Shown here: positions 53,594 to 63,243 of the stretch, piece after piece | Layout: each line of letters begins with the position of its first letter | Numbering within the stretch: position 1 is the first letter of the stretch | Assembly: GCF_030291135.1 (NCBI RefSeq) | Contig: NZ_CP127409.1 | Location: 3,452,422 to 3,516,421 of the forward strand | From: Rhodanobacter thiooxydans | Lineage (GTDB): Bacteria; Pseudomonadota; Gammaproteobacteria; Xanthomonadales; Rhodanobacteraceae | Length of the DNA stretch: 64,000 nt | Reading direction: 5' to 3' | The notes under the pieces: model-generated | Told to the model about the DNA's origin: nothing | Seen by the model: the letters and a program-made list of their open reading frames with translations, nothing else | Database searches by the model: none | Made by a program: the position numbers and the translations under genes

Positions 53594-54439
53594 ATGCAAC
53601 TGCGCTTCTCGAAGATGCACGGCATCGGCAACGACTTCGTCGTGCTGGATTGCCGGGAACACCGGTTCACGCTGGACGCGGCGCAGATCCGCGCGCTGGC
53701 CGACCGCCATACCGGCGTGGGCTTCGACCAGCTGCTGAGCATCGAGCCGGCACGCAACCAGGCCGGCGCGTTCTACTACGGCATCTGGAACGCCGACGGT
53801 TCGCCGTCCGGCCAGTGCGGCAACGGCGTGCGCTGCGTGGCGGCGTGGCTGCACCGTGCCGGTGCACTGGCGATCGGCCAGCACGTGGCGATCGAGAGCC
53901 CGTCCGGCCCGGTAACGGTGCGCCTGCTCGGCGCCAATGAGGTCACCGTGGACATGGGCGAGCCGGTGTTCGAACCGGCGCGGATTCCGTTCGCGGCCGA
54001 CGCCGTGGCCGACCGCTACGCGATCGACGTAGCCGGCGAGACACTGGACATCGGTGCGGTGTCGATGGGCAACCCGCATGCGGTGCTGGCGGTGGACGAT
54101 CTCGCCGACCCCGCTCTGCAGCGGCTCGGACCGCTGCTGACAAACCACCCACGCTTCGCGCAGGGCGCCAACGCCGGCTTCGTGCAGCGGCAGGACCGCG
54201 GCCACCTGCGCCTGCGCGTGCACGAACGCGGCGCCGGCTGGACCCTGGCCTGCGGTACCGGCGCCTGCGCCGCGATGGCGGTGCTGCACCGGCGCGGCGA
54301 GGTCGACGACGCGGTGGCGGTCGAGCTGCCCGGCGGCACGCTGCGCATCGACTGGGCCGGCCCCGGCCACACGTTGTGGATGACCGGCCCGGCCGCGTTC
54401 GCCTTCGAGGGCGAATGGCCGGTTCCGGCCGCCGCCTGA
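53594..54439 (+). CDS. dapF: Diaminopimelate epimerase DapF
   Basis: A 281-residue cofactor-independent racemase converting LL- to meso-diaminopimelate for lysine and peptidoglycan. Both catalytic cysteines are present, in SGQCGNGVRC and LACGTGACAAM. The start MQLRFSKMHGIGNDFVVLD is typical. The gene follows lptM and precedes the DUF484 gene, the classic dapF-DUF484-xerC cluster. Confidence 0.96.
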   Translation: MQLRFSKMHGIGNDFVVLDCREHRFTLDAAQIRALADRHTGVGFDQLLSIEPARNQAGAFYYGIWNADGSPSGQCGNGVRCVAAWLHRAGALAIGQHVAIESPSGPVTVRLLGANEVTVDMGEPVFEPARIPFAADAVADRYAIDVAGETLDIGAVSMGNPHAVLAVDDLADPALQRLGPLLTNHPRFAQGANAGFVQRQDRGHLRLRVHERGAGWTLACGTGACAAMAVLHRRGEVDDAVAVELPGGTLRIDWAGPGHTLWMTGPAAFAFEGEWPVPAAA

Positions 54440-54533
54440 CGCAGCGGTTGAAGCGCGCCCGCGTCCATCGCACACTCCAGCCGGACGGCTCGCCTTCTTC
54501 GCGCGCCCCGCAACGGTTCGAGGATTTTCGCGC

Positions 54534-55226
54534 ATGACTGCCACCCTGCTCGACGACGCCACCCAGGCCCGCGTGGTCGCCGCCTACCTGAAACGCCATC
54601 CGGAATTCCTCAGCGAATATCCCGAGCTGGCCGCCAGGCTGACCATGCCGCCGCGTGAGCAGGGCGGCGCGGTATCGTCACTGGCGGTGTACCAGTTGCA
54701 GAGCCTGCGCGACAAGAACGCGGAACTCGAACGCCAGCTGGCCGAGCTGATCGCGATCGCCGCCGAGAACGAGAAGCTGATGGAGCGCGTGCACGCGCTC
54801 ACCGTGGCGCTGCTGCGTGCGAACACGATGGAGGTCACCGCGCGCACGGTGGTCGCCAAGCTCAGCGCGGATTTCCACACCGAGCAGGTGCGCCTGCTGC
54901 TGTTCGGCGACGAGCCGCAGCTGCCGCGCGCGGACTGGCTGCAGCAGATTCCCGGCGGCGCTGCCGCGCTGCCGGAATTTCGCGAGTTCCTGCAAAAGAA
55001 CGAGCCGGTCTCCGGCCGCCTGTCCACCGAGAAACTCGAACGCCTGTTCGGCATCGACGCCGGGCAGATCCGTTCGGTTGCGATGATGCGGCTGGGCGAC
55101 AGCGGCATCCTGGCGATCGGCAGCACCAACCCGGACCGTTTCCAGCCCGGCATGGGCACACTGTTCCTGAAGATGATCGCGGCCACCATCACCGCCGCGC
55201 TGGCCCGCTCGCGGGATGTTTCCTGA
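54534..55226 (+). CDS. DUF484 family protein
   Basis: A 230-residue protein of the DUF484 (YigA-like) family, found between dapF and xerC in many gammaproteobacteria. An N-terminal motif (VVAAYLKRHPEFLSEYPELA) precedes a coiled-coil (LQSLRDKNAELERQLAELIA), which is followed by a GAF-like domain (VVAKLSADFHTEQVRLLLFG ... LGDSGILAIGSTNPDRFQPG). The biochemical role is unknown. It overlaps or closely precedes xerC. Confidence 0.9.
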   Translation: MTATLLDDATQARVVAAYLKRHPEFLSEYPELAARLTMPPREQGGAVSSLAVYQLQSLRDKNAELERQLAELIAIAAENEKLMERVHALTVALLRANTMEVTARTVVAKLSADFHTEQVRLLLFGDEPQLPRADWLQQIPGGAAALPEFREFLQKNEPVSGRLSTEKLERLFGIDAGQIRSVAMMRLGDSGILAIGSTNPDRFQPGMGTLFLKMIAATITAALARSRDVS

Positions 55227-55233
55227 GCCGGCG

Positions 55234-56121
55234 ATGACCCCCGCACAACAGGTTGAGCAATGGCTGGCCCGCCTCGCGGGTGAGCGGCATGCCTCGCCGC
55301 ACACGCTGGCCGGCTACCGCCGCGACCTGGCCAAGCTGCTGCGCTTCATGCACGAGCAGCAGCTGGACGCGTTCGATGCGCTGGACGCGAACCGGATGCG
55401 CGCGTTCATCGCCGGCGAGCACCGCGCCGGCCTGGCGCCGAAGAGCGTGCAGCGCCTGCTGTCGTCCTGCCGCAGCCTGTTCCGCCAGCTCAACCGCGAA
55501 GGCCAGCTGGCCAGTGATCCGCTGCTCGGCGTACGCGGCCCGAAGGTGCGCCGCAAGCTGCCGCAGGTGCTCGACGTGGACGAGGCCACCGCGCTGGTCG
55601 AGACCGACAGCGGCGGCCAGCTCGCCGTGCGCGATCGCGCGATGCTGGAGCTGTTCTATTCCAGCGGGCTGCGCCTGTCCGAGCTGGTCGGCCTGCGCTG
55701 GCTCGGCCTCAACCTCGACGAAGGCGAGGTACGCGTGCTCGGCAAAGGCAGCAAGACGCGCATCGTGCCGGTCGGCCGCCACGCCGTCGCCGCGCTGCGC
55801 GCGCTCGGCGCCGCCGAGGGCATGCCGGCGGACGGCCCGGTGTTCCGCGGTCGTGGCGGCGCGCCGATCAACCCGCGCACGGTGCAGCTGCGCATGAACA
55901 AGCTGGCACTGCAGCAGGGCATCCCGAAGCACATCCACCCGCACCTGCTGCGCCACACCTTTGCCAGCCACATGCTGGAATCCTCCGGTGACCTGCGCGC
56001 GGTGCAGGAACTGCTCGGCCACGCCGACATCGCCACCACGCAGATCTATACCCACCTGGATTTCCAGCACCTGGCGAAGGTCTACGACGCCGCGCACCCG
56101 CGGGCGAAACACAAGCCGTGA
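55234..56121 (+). CDS. xerC: Site-specific tyrosine recombinase XerC
   Basis: A 295-residue tyrosine recombinase that, with XerD, resolves chromosome dimers at dif. Catalytic residues are visible: Arg in SSGLRLSELVGLRW, Lys in VLGKGSKTRIVPV, HxxR in HLLRHTFASHML, the His in LGHADIATTQIYTHL and its Tyr. The start at 55234 (MTPAQQVEQWL) suits the family length; an ATG at 55216 that overlaps the DUF484 stop is possible. Position after dapF-DUF484 separates it from the island recombinase. Confidence 0.94.
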   Translation: MTPAQQVEQWLARLAGERHASPHTLAGYRRDLAKLLRFMHEQQLDAFDALDANRMRAFIAGEHRAGLAPKSVQRLLSSCRSLFRQLNREGQLASDPLLGVRGPKVRRKLPQVLDVDEATALVETDSGGQLAVRDRAMLELFYSSGLRLSELVGLRWLGLNLDEGEVRVLGKGSKTRIVPVGRHAVAALRALGAAEGMPADGPVFRGRGGAPINPRTVQLRMNKLALQQGIPKHIHPHLLRHTFASHMLESSGDLRAVQELLGHADIATTQIYTHLDFQHLAKVYDAAHPRAKHKP

Positions 56122-56131
56122 CGCCCGAACA

Positions 56132-56234
56132 ACTCCCTCCCCGTGCTTGCAGGGGAGGGCTGGGGAGGGGTGCTCTTGACCTGAAAGTCAAAAGCCTTGC
56201 CCCCTCCTGACCTCCCCCTGCAAGCAGGGGGAGG
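56132..56234. repeat. Paired GC-rich palindromic repeats (REP-like)
   Basis: Two hairpins, CCCTCCCC-gtgcttgc-AGGGGAGGG and CCTCCCCCTG-caag-CAGGGGGAGG, lie in inverted order between xerC and hslV. A related copy lies at 58975-59014. Such units are dispersed extragenic palindromes. Confidence 0.7.
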
Positions 56235-56309
56235 AACAGAAGCCCGACATTGAAGCGTTCCCACCGCGGCCCCATCTCATCCGCTCAGACATCTTCTAGC
56301 GGAGCTCCC

Positions 56310-56846
56310 ATGGAATCCTTCCACGCCACCACCATCGTCTGCGTGCGCCGCGACGGCCGCGTCGTGATCGGCAGCGACGGCCAGGTCACGCTGGGCAACA
56401 CGGTGATGAAGGGCAACGCGCGCAAGGTGCGCCGGCTGGGCAAGGCGGGCGAGGTGGTGGCCGGCTTCGCCGGCGCCACCGCCGATGCGTTCACCCTGTT
56501 CGAGCTGTTCGAGCAGAAGCTGGAGAAGCACAACAACAACCTCACCCGCGCCGCGGTGGAAATGGCCAAGGAATGGCGCACCGACCGCCGCTTCGGCAAG
56601 CTCGAGGCGATGCTGGCGGTGGCCGACAAGGAAACCTCGCTGCTGATCTCCGGCAACGGCGACGTGGTGGAGCCCGAGCACGGCCTGATCGCGATCGGCT
56701 CCGGCGGTCCGTTCGCCCAGTCCGCCGCGATGGCCCTGCTCGAAAACACCGAACTGGACGCGCGCACGATCGTCGAGAAGGCGCTGAAGATCGCCGGCGA
56801 CATCTGCATCTACACCAACCACAACGTGTCGATCGAAGAGCTGTAG
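56310..56846 (+). CDS. hslV: ATP-dependent protease peptidase subunit HslV
   Basis: A 178-residue proteasome-like threonine peptidase. The mature N-terminal Thr lies in [17 protein letters not shown], followed by [20 protein letters not shown]. The start was set at 56310 (MESFHATT); upstream in-frame residues lie in the repeat region. Two HslV hexamers form the core capped by HslU. It is followed by hslU across a 123-base gap holding a perfect inverted repeat. Confidence 0.96.
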   Translation: MESFHATTIVCVRRDGRVVIGSDGQVTLGNTVMKGNARKVRRLGKAGEVVAGFAGATADAFTLFELFEQKLEKHNNNLTRAAVEMAKEWRTDRRFGKLEAMLAVADKETSLLISGNGDVVEPEHGLIAIGSGGPFAQSAAMALLENTELDARTIVEKALKIAGDICIYTNHNVSIEEL

Positions 56847-56873
56847 GCGCAACGCGCTGCTGCTCTCCAGGGT

Positions 56874-56940
56874 CGTCATTCCGGCGCAGGCCGGAATCGC
56901 TCTTGGTTGAAATGCGATTCCGGCCTGCGCCGGAATGACG
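56874..56940. repeat. Perfect 27-bp inverted repeat between hslV and hslU
   Basis: CGTCATTCCGGCGCAGGCCG and the next seven bases (56874-56900) are exactly complementary to 56914-56940, with a 13-base loop. The unit GTCATTCCGGCGCAGGCCGG has the form of dispersed palindromic elements found in many proteobacteria. The mRNA hairpin would be very stable and may affect hslU expression. Confidence 0.85.
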
Positions 56941-56969
56941 GCCTTAAACCCAACCTTCCCGGTGCCCCC

Positions 56970-58304
56970 ATGTCCGAACTCACTCCCCGCGAAATCGTCA
57001 ACGAACTCGACCGCTACATCATCGGCCAGCACGACGCCAAGCGTGCGGTGGCGGTGGCGCTGCGCAGCCGCTGGCGGCGCATGCAGCTGGCGGCGGAGAT
57101 GCGCAACGAGATCACCCCGAAGAACATCCTGATGATCGGCCCCACCGGCGTGGGCAAGACCGAGATCGCGCGGCGCCTGGCCACGCTGGCCAACGCGCCG
57201 TTCGTGAAGGTCGAGGCGACCAAGTTCACCGAGGTGGGCTACGTGGGCAAGGACGTGGAGTCGATCATCCGCGACCTCGCCGACGTGGCCTACAAGCTGA
57301 CCCGCGAGCAGGCTGCCAAGCGTGTGCGCAGCCAGGCCGAGGACCGCGCCGAGGACCGCATCCTCGACGCGCTGCTGCCGCGCCGGCAGACGCCGACCGA
57401 CTGGAGCCATGATGCCGCGCCGGCGACCGACAGCGACACCCGCCAGAAGCTGCGCAAGCAGCTGCGCGAGGGTGCGCTGGACGAGCGCGAGATCGAGCTG
57501 GACTTCACCGCGAGCGTGGGCGTGGAGATCATGTCGCCACCCGGCATGGAGGAGATGGGCGCGCAGCTGCGCCAGATGTTCCAGAACATCGGCGGCGGCA
57601 AGACCCAGAGCCGCAAACTGGCGATCAAGCTGGCGCGCCCGCTGCTGATCGACGAGGAGGCCGGCAAGCTGCTCAACGACGAAGAGGTCCGCGCGCAAGC
57701 GATGGAAGCGGCCGAGCAGAACGGCATCGTATTCATCGACGAGATCGACAAGGTCGCCCAGCGCAGCGACCACGGCCACGCCGGGGTCAGTCGCGAGGGC
57801 GTGCAGCGCGACCTGCTGCCGCTGGTGGAAGGCTCCACCGTGTCGACCAAGTACGGCCCGATCAAGACCGACCACATGCTGTTCATCGCCTCCGGTGCGT
57901 TCTCGCTGGCCAAACCGTCGGACCTGATCCCCGAGCTGCAGGGCCGCCTGCCGATCCGGGTGGAACTGTCCGCGCTCAGCGTGGACGACTTCAAGCGCAT
58001 CCTGCGCGAGCCGCACAACGCACTGACCAAGCAGTACGTGGCCCTGCTCGGTACCGAGGGCGTCGGCATCGAGTTCACCGACTCGGGCGTCGACCGGCTG
58101 GCCGAGGTGGCATTCCAGGTGAACGAGCGCACCGAGAACATCGGCGCGCGCCGGCTGCACACGGTGATGGAACGCCTGCTGGAGAAGATTTCCTTCGAGG
58201 CAGCGGACAAATCCGGCGAAAAATACCTGATCGACGCCGAACAGGTAGACAAAAACCTGGGAAGCCTGGTCAAGGACGAAGATCTCAGCCGCTACATCCT
58301 GTAA
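56970..58304 (+). CDS. hslU: ATP-dependent protease ATPase subunit HslU
   Basis: A 444-residue AAA+ unfoldase. Walker A is [14 protein letters not shown], Walker B is [14 protein letters not shown], and sensor regions follow ([33 protein letters not shown]). The I-domain insertion is present in the middle (residues about 110-240). The C-terminus ends SRYIL, the tail that activates HslV. The start [20 protein letters not shown] is typical. Confidence 0.96.
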   Translation: MSELTPREIVNELDRYIIGQHDAKRAVAVALRSRWRRMQLAAEMRNEITPKNILMIGPTGVGKTEIARRLATLANAPFVKVEATKFTEVGYVGKDVESIIRDLADVAYKLTREQAAKRVRSQAEDRAEDRILDALLPRRQTPTDWSHDAAPATDSDTRQKLRKQLREGALDEREIELDFTASVGVEIMSPPGMEEMGAQLRQMFQNIGGGKTQSRKLAIKLARPLLIDEEAGKLLNDEEVRAQAMEAAEQNGIVFIDEIDKVAQRSDHGHAGVSREGVQRDLLPLVEGSTVSTKYGPIKTDHMLFIASGAFSLAKPSDLIPELQGRLPIRVELSALSVDDFKRILREPHNALTKQYVALLGTEGVGIEFTDSGVDRLAEVAFQVNERTENIGARRLHTVMERLLEKISFEAADKSGEKYLIDAEQVDKNLGSLVKDEDLSRYIL

Positions 58305-58331
58305 ACAAGCCGGTCAGGCCGGTCTGCTAAA

Positions 58332-58964
58332 ATGAGCACCGTGAACAACGTTATTGAATTGAAGAACACTGGCCAGCGCGCCCAGTTGCGCGAGGCGCAG
58401 CAGAAGCAGATGCTGGTGCGGTTGTGGCGCGAGGAGCTTGAACACGGCAGCTTCTGCGGCTACGTGGGTGGCGTGGGACGCGAATTCTTCCTGCTCTGGG
58501 TGGTCGGCGACGGCATCACCTACGATGGCATGTACGTGATGCGCCACCGCGACGTCACCGAACTGGAGGCGCCGGACAAGCACCACTCGTTCATGGAGAA
58601 GGCGCTGGCGCTGAAACAGATCCTGCCGCGGATGCCACGCGGCTTCCCGCTGGACGGCATCCGTGAGGTCATCCAGGCCGCCGGTGCCCAGGCGCCGGTG
58701 ATCGGCGTGCACGTGGACAGCGAGGACGAGGACGAGGTTTGCTACATCGGCCGCCTGATCGATGTCGAGGAAGACGGCTTCAACCTGCAGGAACTGAGCC
58801 CCGACGCGGAATGGATGCGTGAGCCCTCGTTCTTCGCCTGGGACGAGGTCTCCACCGTCAGCATCGAGGACAGCTACGCGCAGTCCCTGCTCGCCGTGGC
58901 CGGCCCCGCGCCGGCCCTGCTGCCCGGCGGCGACACCGGCATCGGCCGCGTCCCGTCGCCTTGA
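58332..58964 (+). CDS. Conserved hypothetical protein downstream of hslU
   Basis: A 210-residue soluble protein without signal peptide. It has a basic N-terminal helix (KNTGQRAQLREAQQKQMLVR) and a mixed domain (GSFCGYVGGVGREFFLLWVV; RHRDVTELEAPDKHHSFMEK). An acidic segment (VDSEDEDEVCYIGRLIDVEE) and a Pro/Gly-rich tail follow. It reads like a small stand-alone beta-rich domain, but no family was recognised. It is 27 bases after hslU and likely co-transcribed. Confidence 0.8.
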   Translation: MSTVNNVIELKNTGQRAQLREAQQKQMLVRLWREELEHGSFCGYVGGVGREFFLLWVVGDGITYDGMYVMRHRDVTELEAPDKHHSFMEKALALKQILPRMPRGFPLDGIREVIQAAGAQAPVIGVHVDSEDEDEVCYIGRLIDVEEDGFNLQELSPDAEWMREPSFFAWDEVSTVSIEDSYAQSLLAVAGPAPALLPGGDTGIGRVPSP

Positions 58965-58974
58965 CTGAGTTCTG

Positions 58975-59014
58975 CTCCCTCCCCTGCATGGCAGGGGGGA
59001 GGGCTGGGGAGGAA
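58975..59014. repeat. REP-like palindromic repeat
   Basis: CTCCCTCCCCTGCATGGCAG followed by GGGGGAGGGCTGGGGAGG is a further copy of the palindromic unit seen at 56132. It occupies the gap between the hypothetical gene and rbsK. Confidence 0.65.
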
Positions 59015-59126
59015 GGAGTCGCTCCTCGCCCTCCTTTCGCGAAGAACCACACGGCTGAAGCCATTCGCACAGACCGCAGCAGGTAAGCTCTCCCCTCCAT
59101 CGTGAAACGGCGCAGGGGAGCCACAG

Positions 59127-60020
59127 ATGACACGCACCGTCGTCGTCGGCAGCATCAACATGGATCTGGTCACCCAGGCGCCGCGCTTCGTCGGCCCCGG
59201 CGAGACCATCCTGGGCGAACGCTTCCTCACCGTGCCCGGTGGCAAGGGCGCCAACCAGGCTGTGGCCGCCGCCCGGCTGGGCGCCGAGGTGGCTCTGGTC
59301 GGCGCACTGGGTCGCGACGCCTTCGGCGACCAGCTGCACGCGGGACTTGCCGCCGAACACCTCGACCTGACCCACGTCGCGCGCCTGGACGACTACGCCA
59401 GCGGCACCGCCTCGATCACCGTCGCCGACGGCGAGAACCAGATCATCGTGGTGCCTGCCGCCAACACCCGCGTCACGCCCGCCCAGGTCGAAGCCGCCCG
59501 TGCGCTGATCGAACGCGCCGACGTCGTGCTGGTGCAGATGGAAATCCCGCTGGACACCGCCGAAGCCACCGTGCGCCTGGGCCACCGCCTCGGCGTGCCG
59601 GTGATCCTCAACCCCGCGCCCGCGCAGAAGCTGCCGAACGACTGGCTCCGGCTCGCCCGCTACGTCACCCCGAATCAGCACGAGCTGGCGATTCTGCTCG
59701 GCGCCGACCCCGCGGAAGACTTCCAGATCCTGATGCAACGCGCGCCCTGTCCCGTCGTGCTCACCCGCGGTAGCGAAGGCGCCTGGTACCGCGAACACGG
59801 CGAACCGCTGCACCAGCCCGGCTTCAAGGTTGACGTGGTCGACAGCACCGGCGCGGGCGACACTTTCAACGCGGCGCTGGCGGTATTCCTGCACGAAGGC
59901 CTGCCGCTGGCGGTGCGCAAGGCCTGTGCCGCGGCGGCGCTGTCGGTGACGAAGCTCGGCGCGCAGGGCGGCATGCCGGACCTGCGTGAACTGGATGCTT
60001 TTCTCGCGCAGCAGCGCTGA
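59127..60020 (+). CDS. rbsK: Ribokinase (PfkB family)
   Basis: A 297-residue sugar kinase phosphorylating ribose at C5. PfkB signature 1 is VPGGKGANQAVAAARLGAEV and signature 2 with the catalytic Asp is VVDSTGAGDTFNAALAV. The N-terminus VVVGSINMDLVTQAPRF is typical of ribokinase. No ribose transporter is next to it in the window. It ends four bases from mnmE in a convergent pair. Confidence 0.92.
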   Translation: MTRTVVVGSINMDLVTQAPRFVGPGETILGERFLTVPGGKGANQAVAAARLGAEVALVGALGRDAFGDQLHAGLAAEHLDLTHVARLDDYASGTASITVADGENQIIVVPAANTRVTPAQVEAARALIERADVVLVQMEIPLDTAEATVRLGHRLGVPVILNPAPAQKLPNDWLRLARYVTPNQHELAILLGADPAEDFQILMQRAPCPVVLTRGSEGAWYREHGEPLHQPGFKVDVVDSTGAGDTFNAALAVFLHEGLPLAVRKACAAAALSVTKLGAQGGMPDLRELDAFLAQQR

Positions 60021-60024
60021 TTGA

Positions 60025-61371
60025 TTACTTGCCGATGCAGAACGAGCCGAAGATCGCGCCGAGCAGATCATCACTGCTGTAGCTGCCGGTGATTTCGCCG
60101 AGCGCGTGCTGGGCGGCGCGCAGTTCCTCGGCGGCGAGCTCGCCGGCGCGAGTGGTGGCAAGGATCGCGGCGGTGCGGTCGAGATGCATGCCGACTTGCT
60201 GTAGCGCCAGCACGTGGCGGCGTCTTGCGCTGAAGGCGCCTTCGCCGCTGCCGGCGCCGGCGAGTTGCTTGAGGTGGTCGCGCAGGGCGTCGAGGCCGAC
60301 ACCCGTCTTGGCCGAGGCCCACAGCCAGGTGACGCCATTGCGCGATTCATCGTGCGGAGCGAGCTGGTCGCGGTCGATCTTGTTGACCAGCACGATACGT
60401 TCGACGCCGGCCGGCAGTGGCGCGAAGAAGGCGAGGTCGGCGTTGGCGTGTTCGGCGTCGGTGACCAGCAGGGCGACGTCGGCGCATTGCAGTTCGCTGT
60501 GGGCGCGGCGCACGCCTTCGCGTTCGACTTCGTCTTCCGTCTCGCGCAAACCGGCGGTGTCAGCCAGTTCCAGCGCGATGCCGTCGAGGCTCAGGGATTC
60601 GCGCAGCACGTCGCGGGTGGTGCCGGCGATCGGGGTGACGATGGCGCGATCGCTGCCGGCCAGTGCGTTGAGCAGGCTGGACTTGCCGGCGTTGGGGCGG
60701 CCCACGATGGCGACCCGGAGGCCGTCGTTGAGGCGCAGGCCGCGTTGTGCTTCGCGCAGGAGTTCGGCGTGTTCGGCGCGCAGCCTTTCCAGTTGCGCGG
60801 TGATCGCCGGGTCGGCGAGGAAGTCGATTTCCTCTTCGGGGAAGTCGATCGCCGCCTCGATGTGCACGCGCAGCGCGATCAGCGCTTGCAGCAGCGCGCC
60901 GACCTTGCGCGAGAACACGCCTTCCATCGACTGCAGCGCGGCGCGCGCGCCGGCCTGCGAGCGGGCCGCGATCAGGTCGGCGACGGCCTCGGCCTGGGCC
61001 AGGTCGAGCTTGCCGTTCAAGAACGCGCGCTCGGTGAATTCGCCGGGGCGCGCCAGCCGCGCGCCGAGCTCGCACACGCGGCGCAGCAGCGCATCGAGCA
61101 GCACCGCGCTGCCGTGGCCTTGCAGCTCCAGCACGTGTTCGCCGGTGTAGGAGGCGGGGGCGGGGAAGTACAGCAGCAGACCGCGGTCGATCAGTTCGCC
61201 GGCACCATCACGGAACGCGGCGAAGTGGGCGTGGCGCGCTTGCGGCGCGCGGCCGAGCAGGGTCTGCGCGATCGCCGGTACCACCGGCCCGGACACGCGC
61301 AGCACGCCCACGCCAGCCGCACCGGGGGCGCTGGCGATCGCGGCGATGGTGTCGGCGGCATGCTCGGTCAT
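60025..61371 (-). CDS. mnmE: tRNA modification GTPase MnmE
   Basis: A 448-residue GTPase that, with MnmG, makes the 5-carboxymethylaminomethyl modification at wobble U34. The N-terminal formyl-THF-binding domain (DTIAAIASAPGAAGVGVLRV) and helical domain flank a G domain with GRPNAGKSSL, DTAGLRE and VNKIDRD. The C-terminus is the essential CIGK motif. Known as an insertion hot spot for some elements, but here it is intact with no element at its 3' end. Confidence 0.96.
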   Translation of the reverse strand: MTEHAADTIAAIASAPGAAGVGVLRVSGPVVPAIAQTLLGRAPQARHAHFAAFRDGAGELIDRGLLLYFPAPASYTGEHVLELQGHGSAVLLDALLRRVCELGARLARPGEFTERAFLNGKLDLAQAEAVADLIAARSQAGARAALQSMEGVFSRKVGALLQALIALRVHIEAAIDFPEEEIDFLADPAITAQLERLRAEHAELLREAQRGLRLNDGLRVAIVGRPNAGKSSLLNALAGSDRAIVTPIAGTTRDVLRESLSLDGIALELADTAGLRETEDEVEREGVRRAHSELQCADVALLVTDAEHANADLAFFAPLPAGVERIVLVNKIDRDQLAPHDESRNGVTWLWASAKTGVGLDALRDHLKQLAGAGSGEGAFSARRRHVLALQQVGMHLDRTAAILATTRAGELAAEELRAAQHALGEITGSYSSDDLLGAIFGSFCIGK

Positions 61372-61445
61372 GGCTGCGTGACTCTAAACGAAAGCCGCCG
61401 CGACGGTTGCCCGGTCGCGGCGGCAGGGGACGCACAACTCGACAC

Positions 61446-63179
61446 TCAGGCCGGCTTGACCGCATCCTCGCGATCGATGTGGTGGGTGATCCACCACTGC
61501 TGGCCGAGGCCGACAATGCCGTTGACCGCGTAGTACAGGCACAGGCCGGCGGGGAAGAAGGCGAACATCACGGTGAACAGCAGCGGCATCACCTTCATCA
61601 TCTTCGCCTGGGTCGGGTCCATGCCCGCGGCGACCGGGTTCAGCCATTGCGTGCCCAGCATCACCAGCGCATAGATGATCGGCAGGATGTAGAACGGGTC
61701 GGGTGTGCTCAGGTCGGGGATCCACAGGAACGGCGCATGCCGCAGTTCCAGGCTATCCATCAGCACGAAGTACAAACCATAGAAGACGGGCAAGGTGATC
61801 AGCACCGGCAGGCAGCCGCCCATCGGGTTGACCTTCTCCTTCTTGTACAACTCCATCATCGCGACCTGCATCTTCTGCTTGTCGTCGCCGTAGCGCTCCT
61901 TGAGCGCCTGCACGCGCGGCTGCAGCTTGCGCATGCGGGCGCTGGAGCGGTACTGCATGGCGGTGAGCTTCCAGCTCAGGCCCTTGATCAGCAGTACCAG
62001 CAGGATGATCGCCACGCCCCAGTTCTTGGTGACGGCGTGGAACTGCGACAGCACCCAGTGCATCGGCACGGCGATGATCTTGAACATGCCGTAGTCGATG
62101 GTCAGATCCAGCCCCGGCGCGATGGCGTCCATCGTGCCCTGCTTGTTCGGGCCCACGTACAGGCGTGACTGGCTGGTCAGGCTCTGTCCCGGCGCCACGC
62201 TGAGCGCGGGGCCGACGGTGCGGATCAGGTAGCGCGGATGCGCGCTGTCCGGGTTGATCGTCTGGGTGACGTACTGCTCGGTCTGGTCGGCCGGCGGAAT
62301 CCACGCGGTGACAAAGTACAGCTTCAGCATCGCCGCCCAGCCGCCCTTGATCGGGGCGTTGAGCTGGTCCTTCGGTTCGGCGAAGTTCTTGAACGGCAGC
62401 TTCTCGAACTTCTCGCCGGTGTACCAGGCGGCGCCCTGGAAGCTGCGCGTCTCCGGGTTGGTGTAGTTCGCCAGCCAGTTGCCGGCCTTCGGCGGCTCGA
62501 CCCGCAGCAGTTGCTGGTAGGCGTTGCCCTGCCACGGTGCGGCACTGCCATTGTCGATGCGCTGGCTGACGCCGATGACGTAGCTGCCGCGCTTGAAGCT
62601 GTAGGTCTTGGTGACCTTGAGGCCGGCGGCGTCCTGCCAGGTGAGATCGACCTTCAGTTCGTCCTGGCCATCGGCGAGCGCGTAGGTGGTCTTCTCACTG
62701 TGGAACAGTGCCAGGTGGTTCGGCTGGTCTGCCGGCGCGCTGTCGCTGCTGCTGACCAGGCCGTTCTGCGCCACCGAGTAGCGCTCGGGATCGCTGGTCA
62801 GCAGCACCGTCGGCGGCGGGTTCGGCGCCTTGTGCGTGCGCGGCGCCTGCGGGTAGGCCAGCAGGTCGGCGTGCACCAGGCTGCCGCCGCGGGTGTCCAC
62901 GCTCAACTTCAGCACGTCGGTGGTGATGGTGATCAGCTGCGCCGGGGCGGCGGCGGCCGTGTCACCGGCGATCGTCGGCGCGGGCCTGGCGCCTGGCGCG
63001 GAGGCGACCGGGATCGCGCCGGGTACGCTGGCGTCCGCCGCTGGCGTGGCTGCACTGGCACTGGCACTGGTGGTGGTGGCCGCTGGCGGCGGCGGTGCGT
63101 AATCCTTCTCCCAGGCCAGGAACAGGAAGTAGGCCACGGCAAACAGGGCGAACAGGAGGAAGGTGCGCGTTTGATTCAT
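61446..63179 (-). CDS. yidC: Membrane protein insertase YidC
   Basis: A 577-residue insertase. An N-terminal membrane helix (TRTFLLFALFAVAYFLFLAW) is followed by an Ala/Pro-rich linker and the large periplasmic beta domain. The conserved five-helix core follows (NWGVAIILLVLLIKGLSWKL; YGDDKQKMQVAMMELYKKEK; NPMGGCLPVLITLPVFYGLY). It inserts proteins alone or with Sec. It lies between mnmE and rnpA in the standard origin-proximal order. Confidence 0.96.
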   Translation of the reverse strand: MNQTRTFLLFALFAVAYFLFLAWEKDYAPPPPAATTTSASASAATPAADASVPGAIPVASAPGARPAPTIAGDTAAAAPAQLITITTDVLKLSVDTRGGSLVHADLLAYPQAPRTHKAPNPPPTVLLTSDPERYSVAQNGLVSSSDSAPADQPNHLALFHSEKTTYALADGQDELKVDLTWQDAAGLKVTKTYSFKRGSYVIGVSQRIDNGSAAPWQGNAYQQLLRVEPPKAGNWLANYTNPETRSFQGAAWYTGEKFEKLPFKNFAEPKDQLNAPIKGGWAAMLKLYFVTAWIPPADQTEQYVTQTINPDSAHPRYLIRTVGPALSVAPGQSLTSQSRLYVGPNKQGTMDAIAPGLDLTIDYGMFKIIAVPMHWVLSQFHAVTKNWGVAIILLVLLIKGLSWKLTAMQYRSSARMRKLQPRVQALKERYGDDKQKMQVAMMELYKKEKVNPMGGCLPVLITLPVFYGLYFVLMDSLELRHAPFLWIPDLSTPDPFYILPIIYALVMLGTQWLNPVAAGMDPTQAKMMKVMPLLFTVMFAFFPAGLCLYYAVNGIVGLGQQWWITHHIDREDAVKPA

Positions 63180-63243
63180 CGCGTAGCAGATCCGGGTAAC
63201 GCCACGACACGTGTCAACGCCGCGGAGACAGGAAGGAAGAAGG

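Noticed and set aside
60025..61371. mnmE as the insertion target of the island
   Set aside because: mnmE is intact, its 3' end abuts rbsK within four bases, and the accessory genes end 16 kb away.
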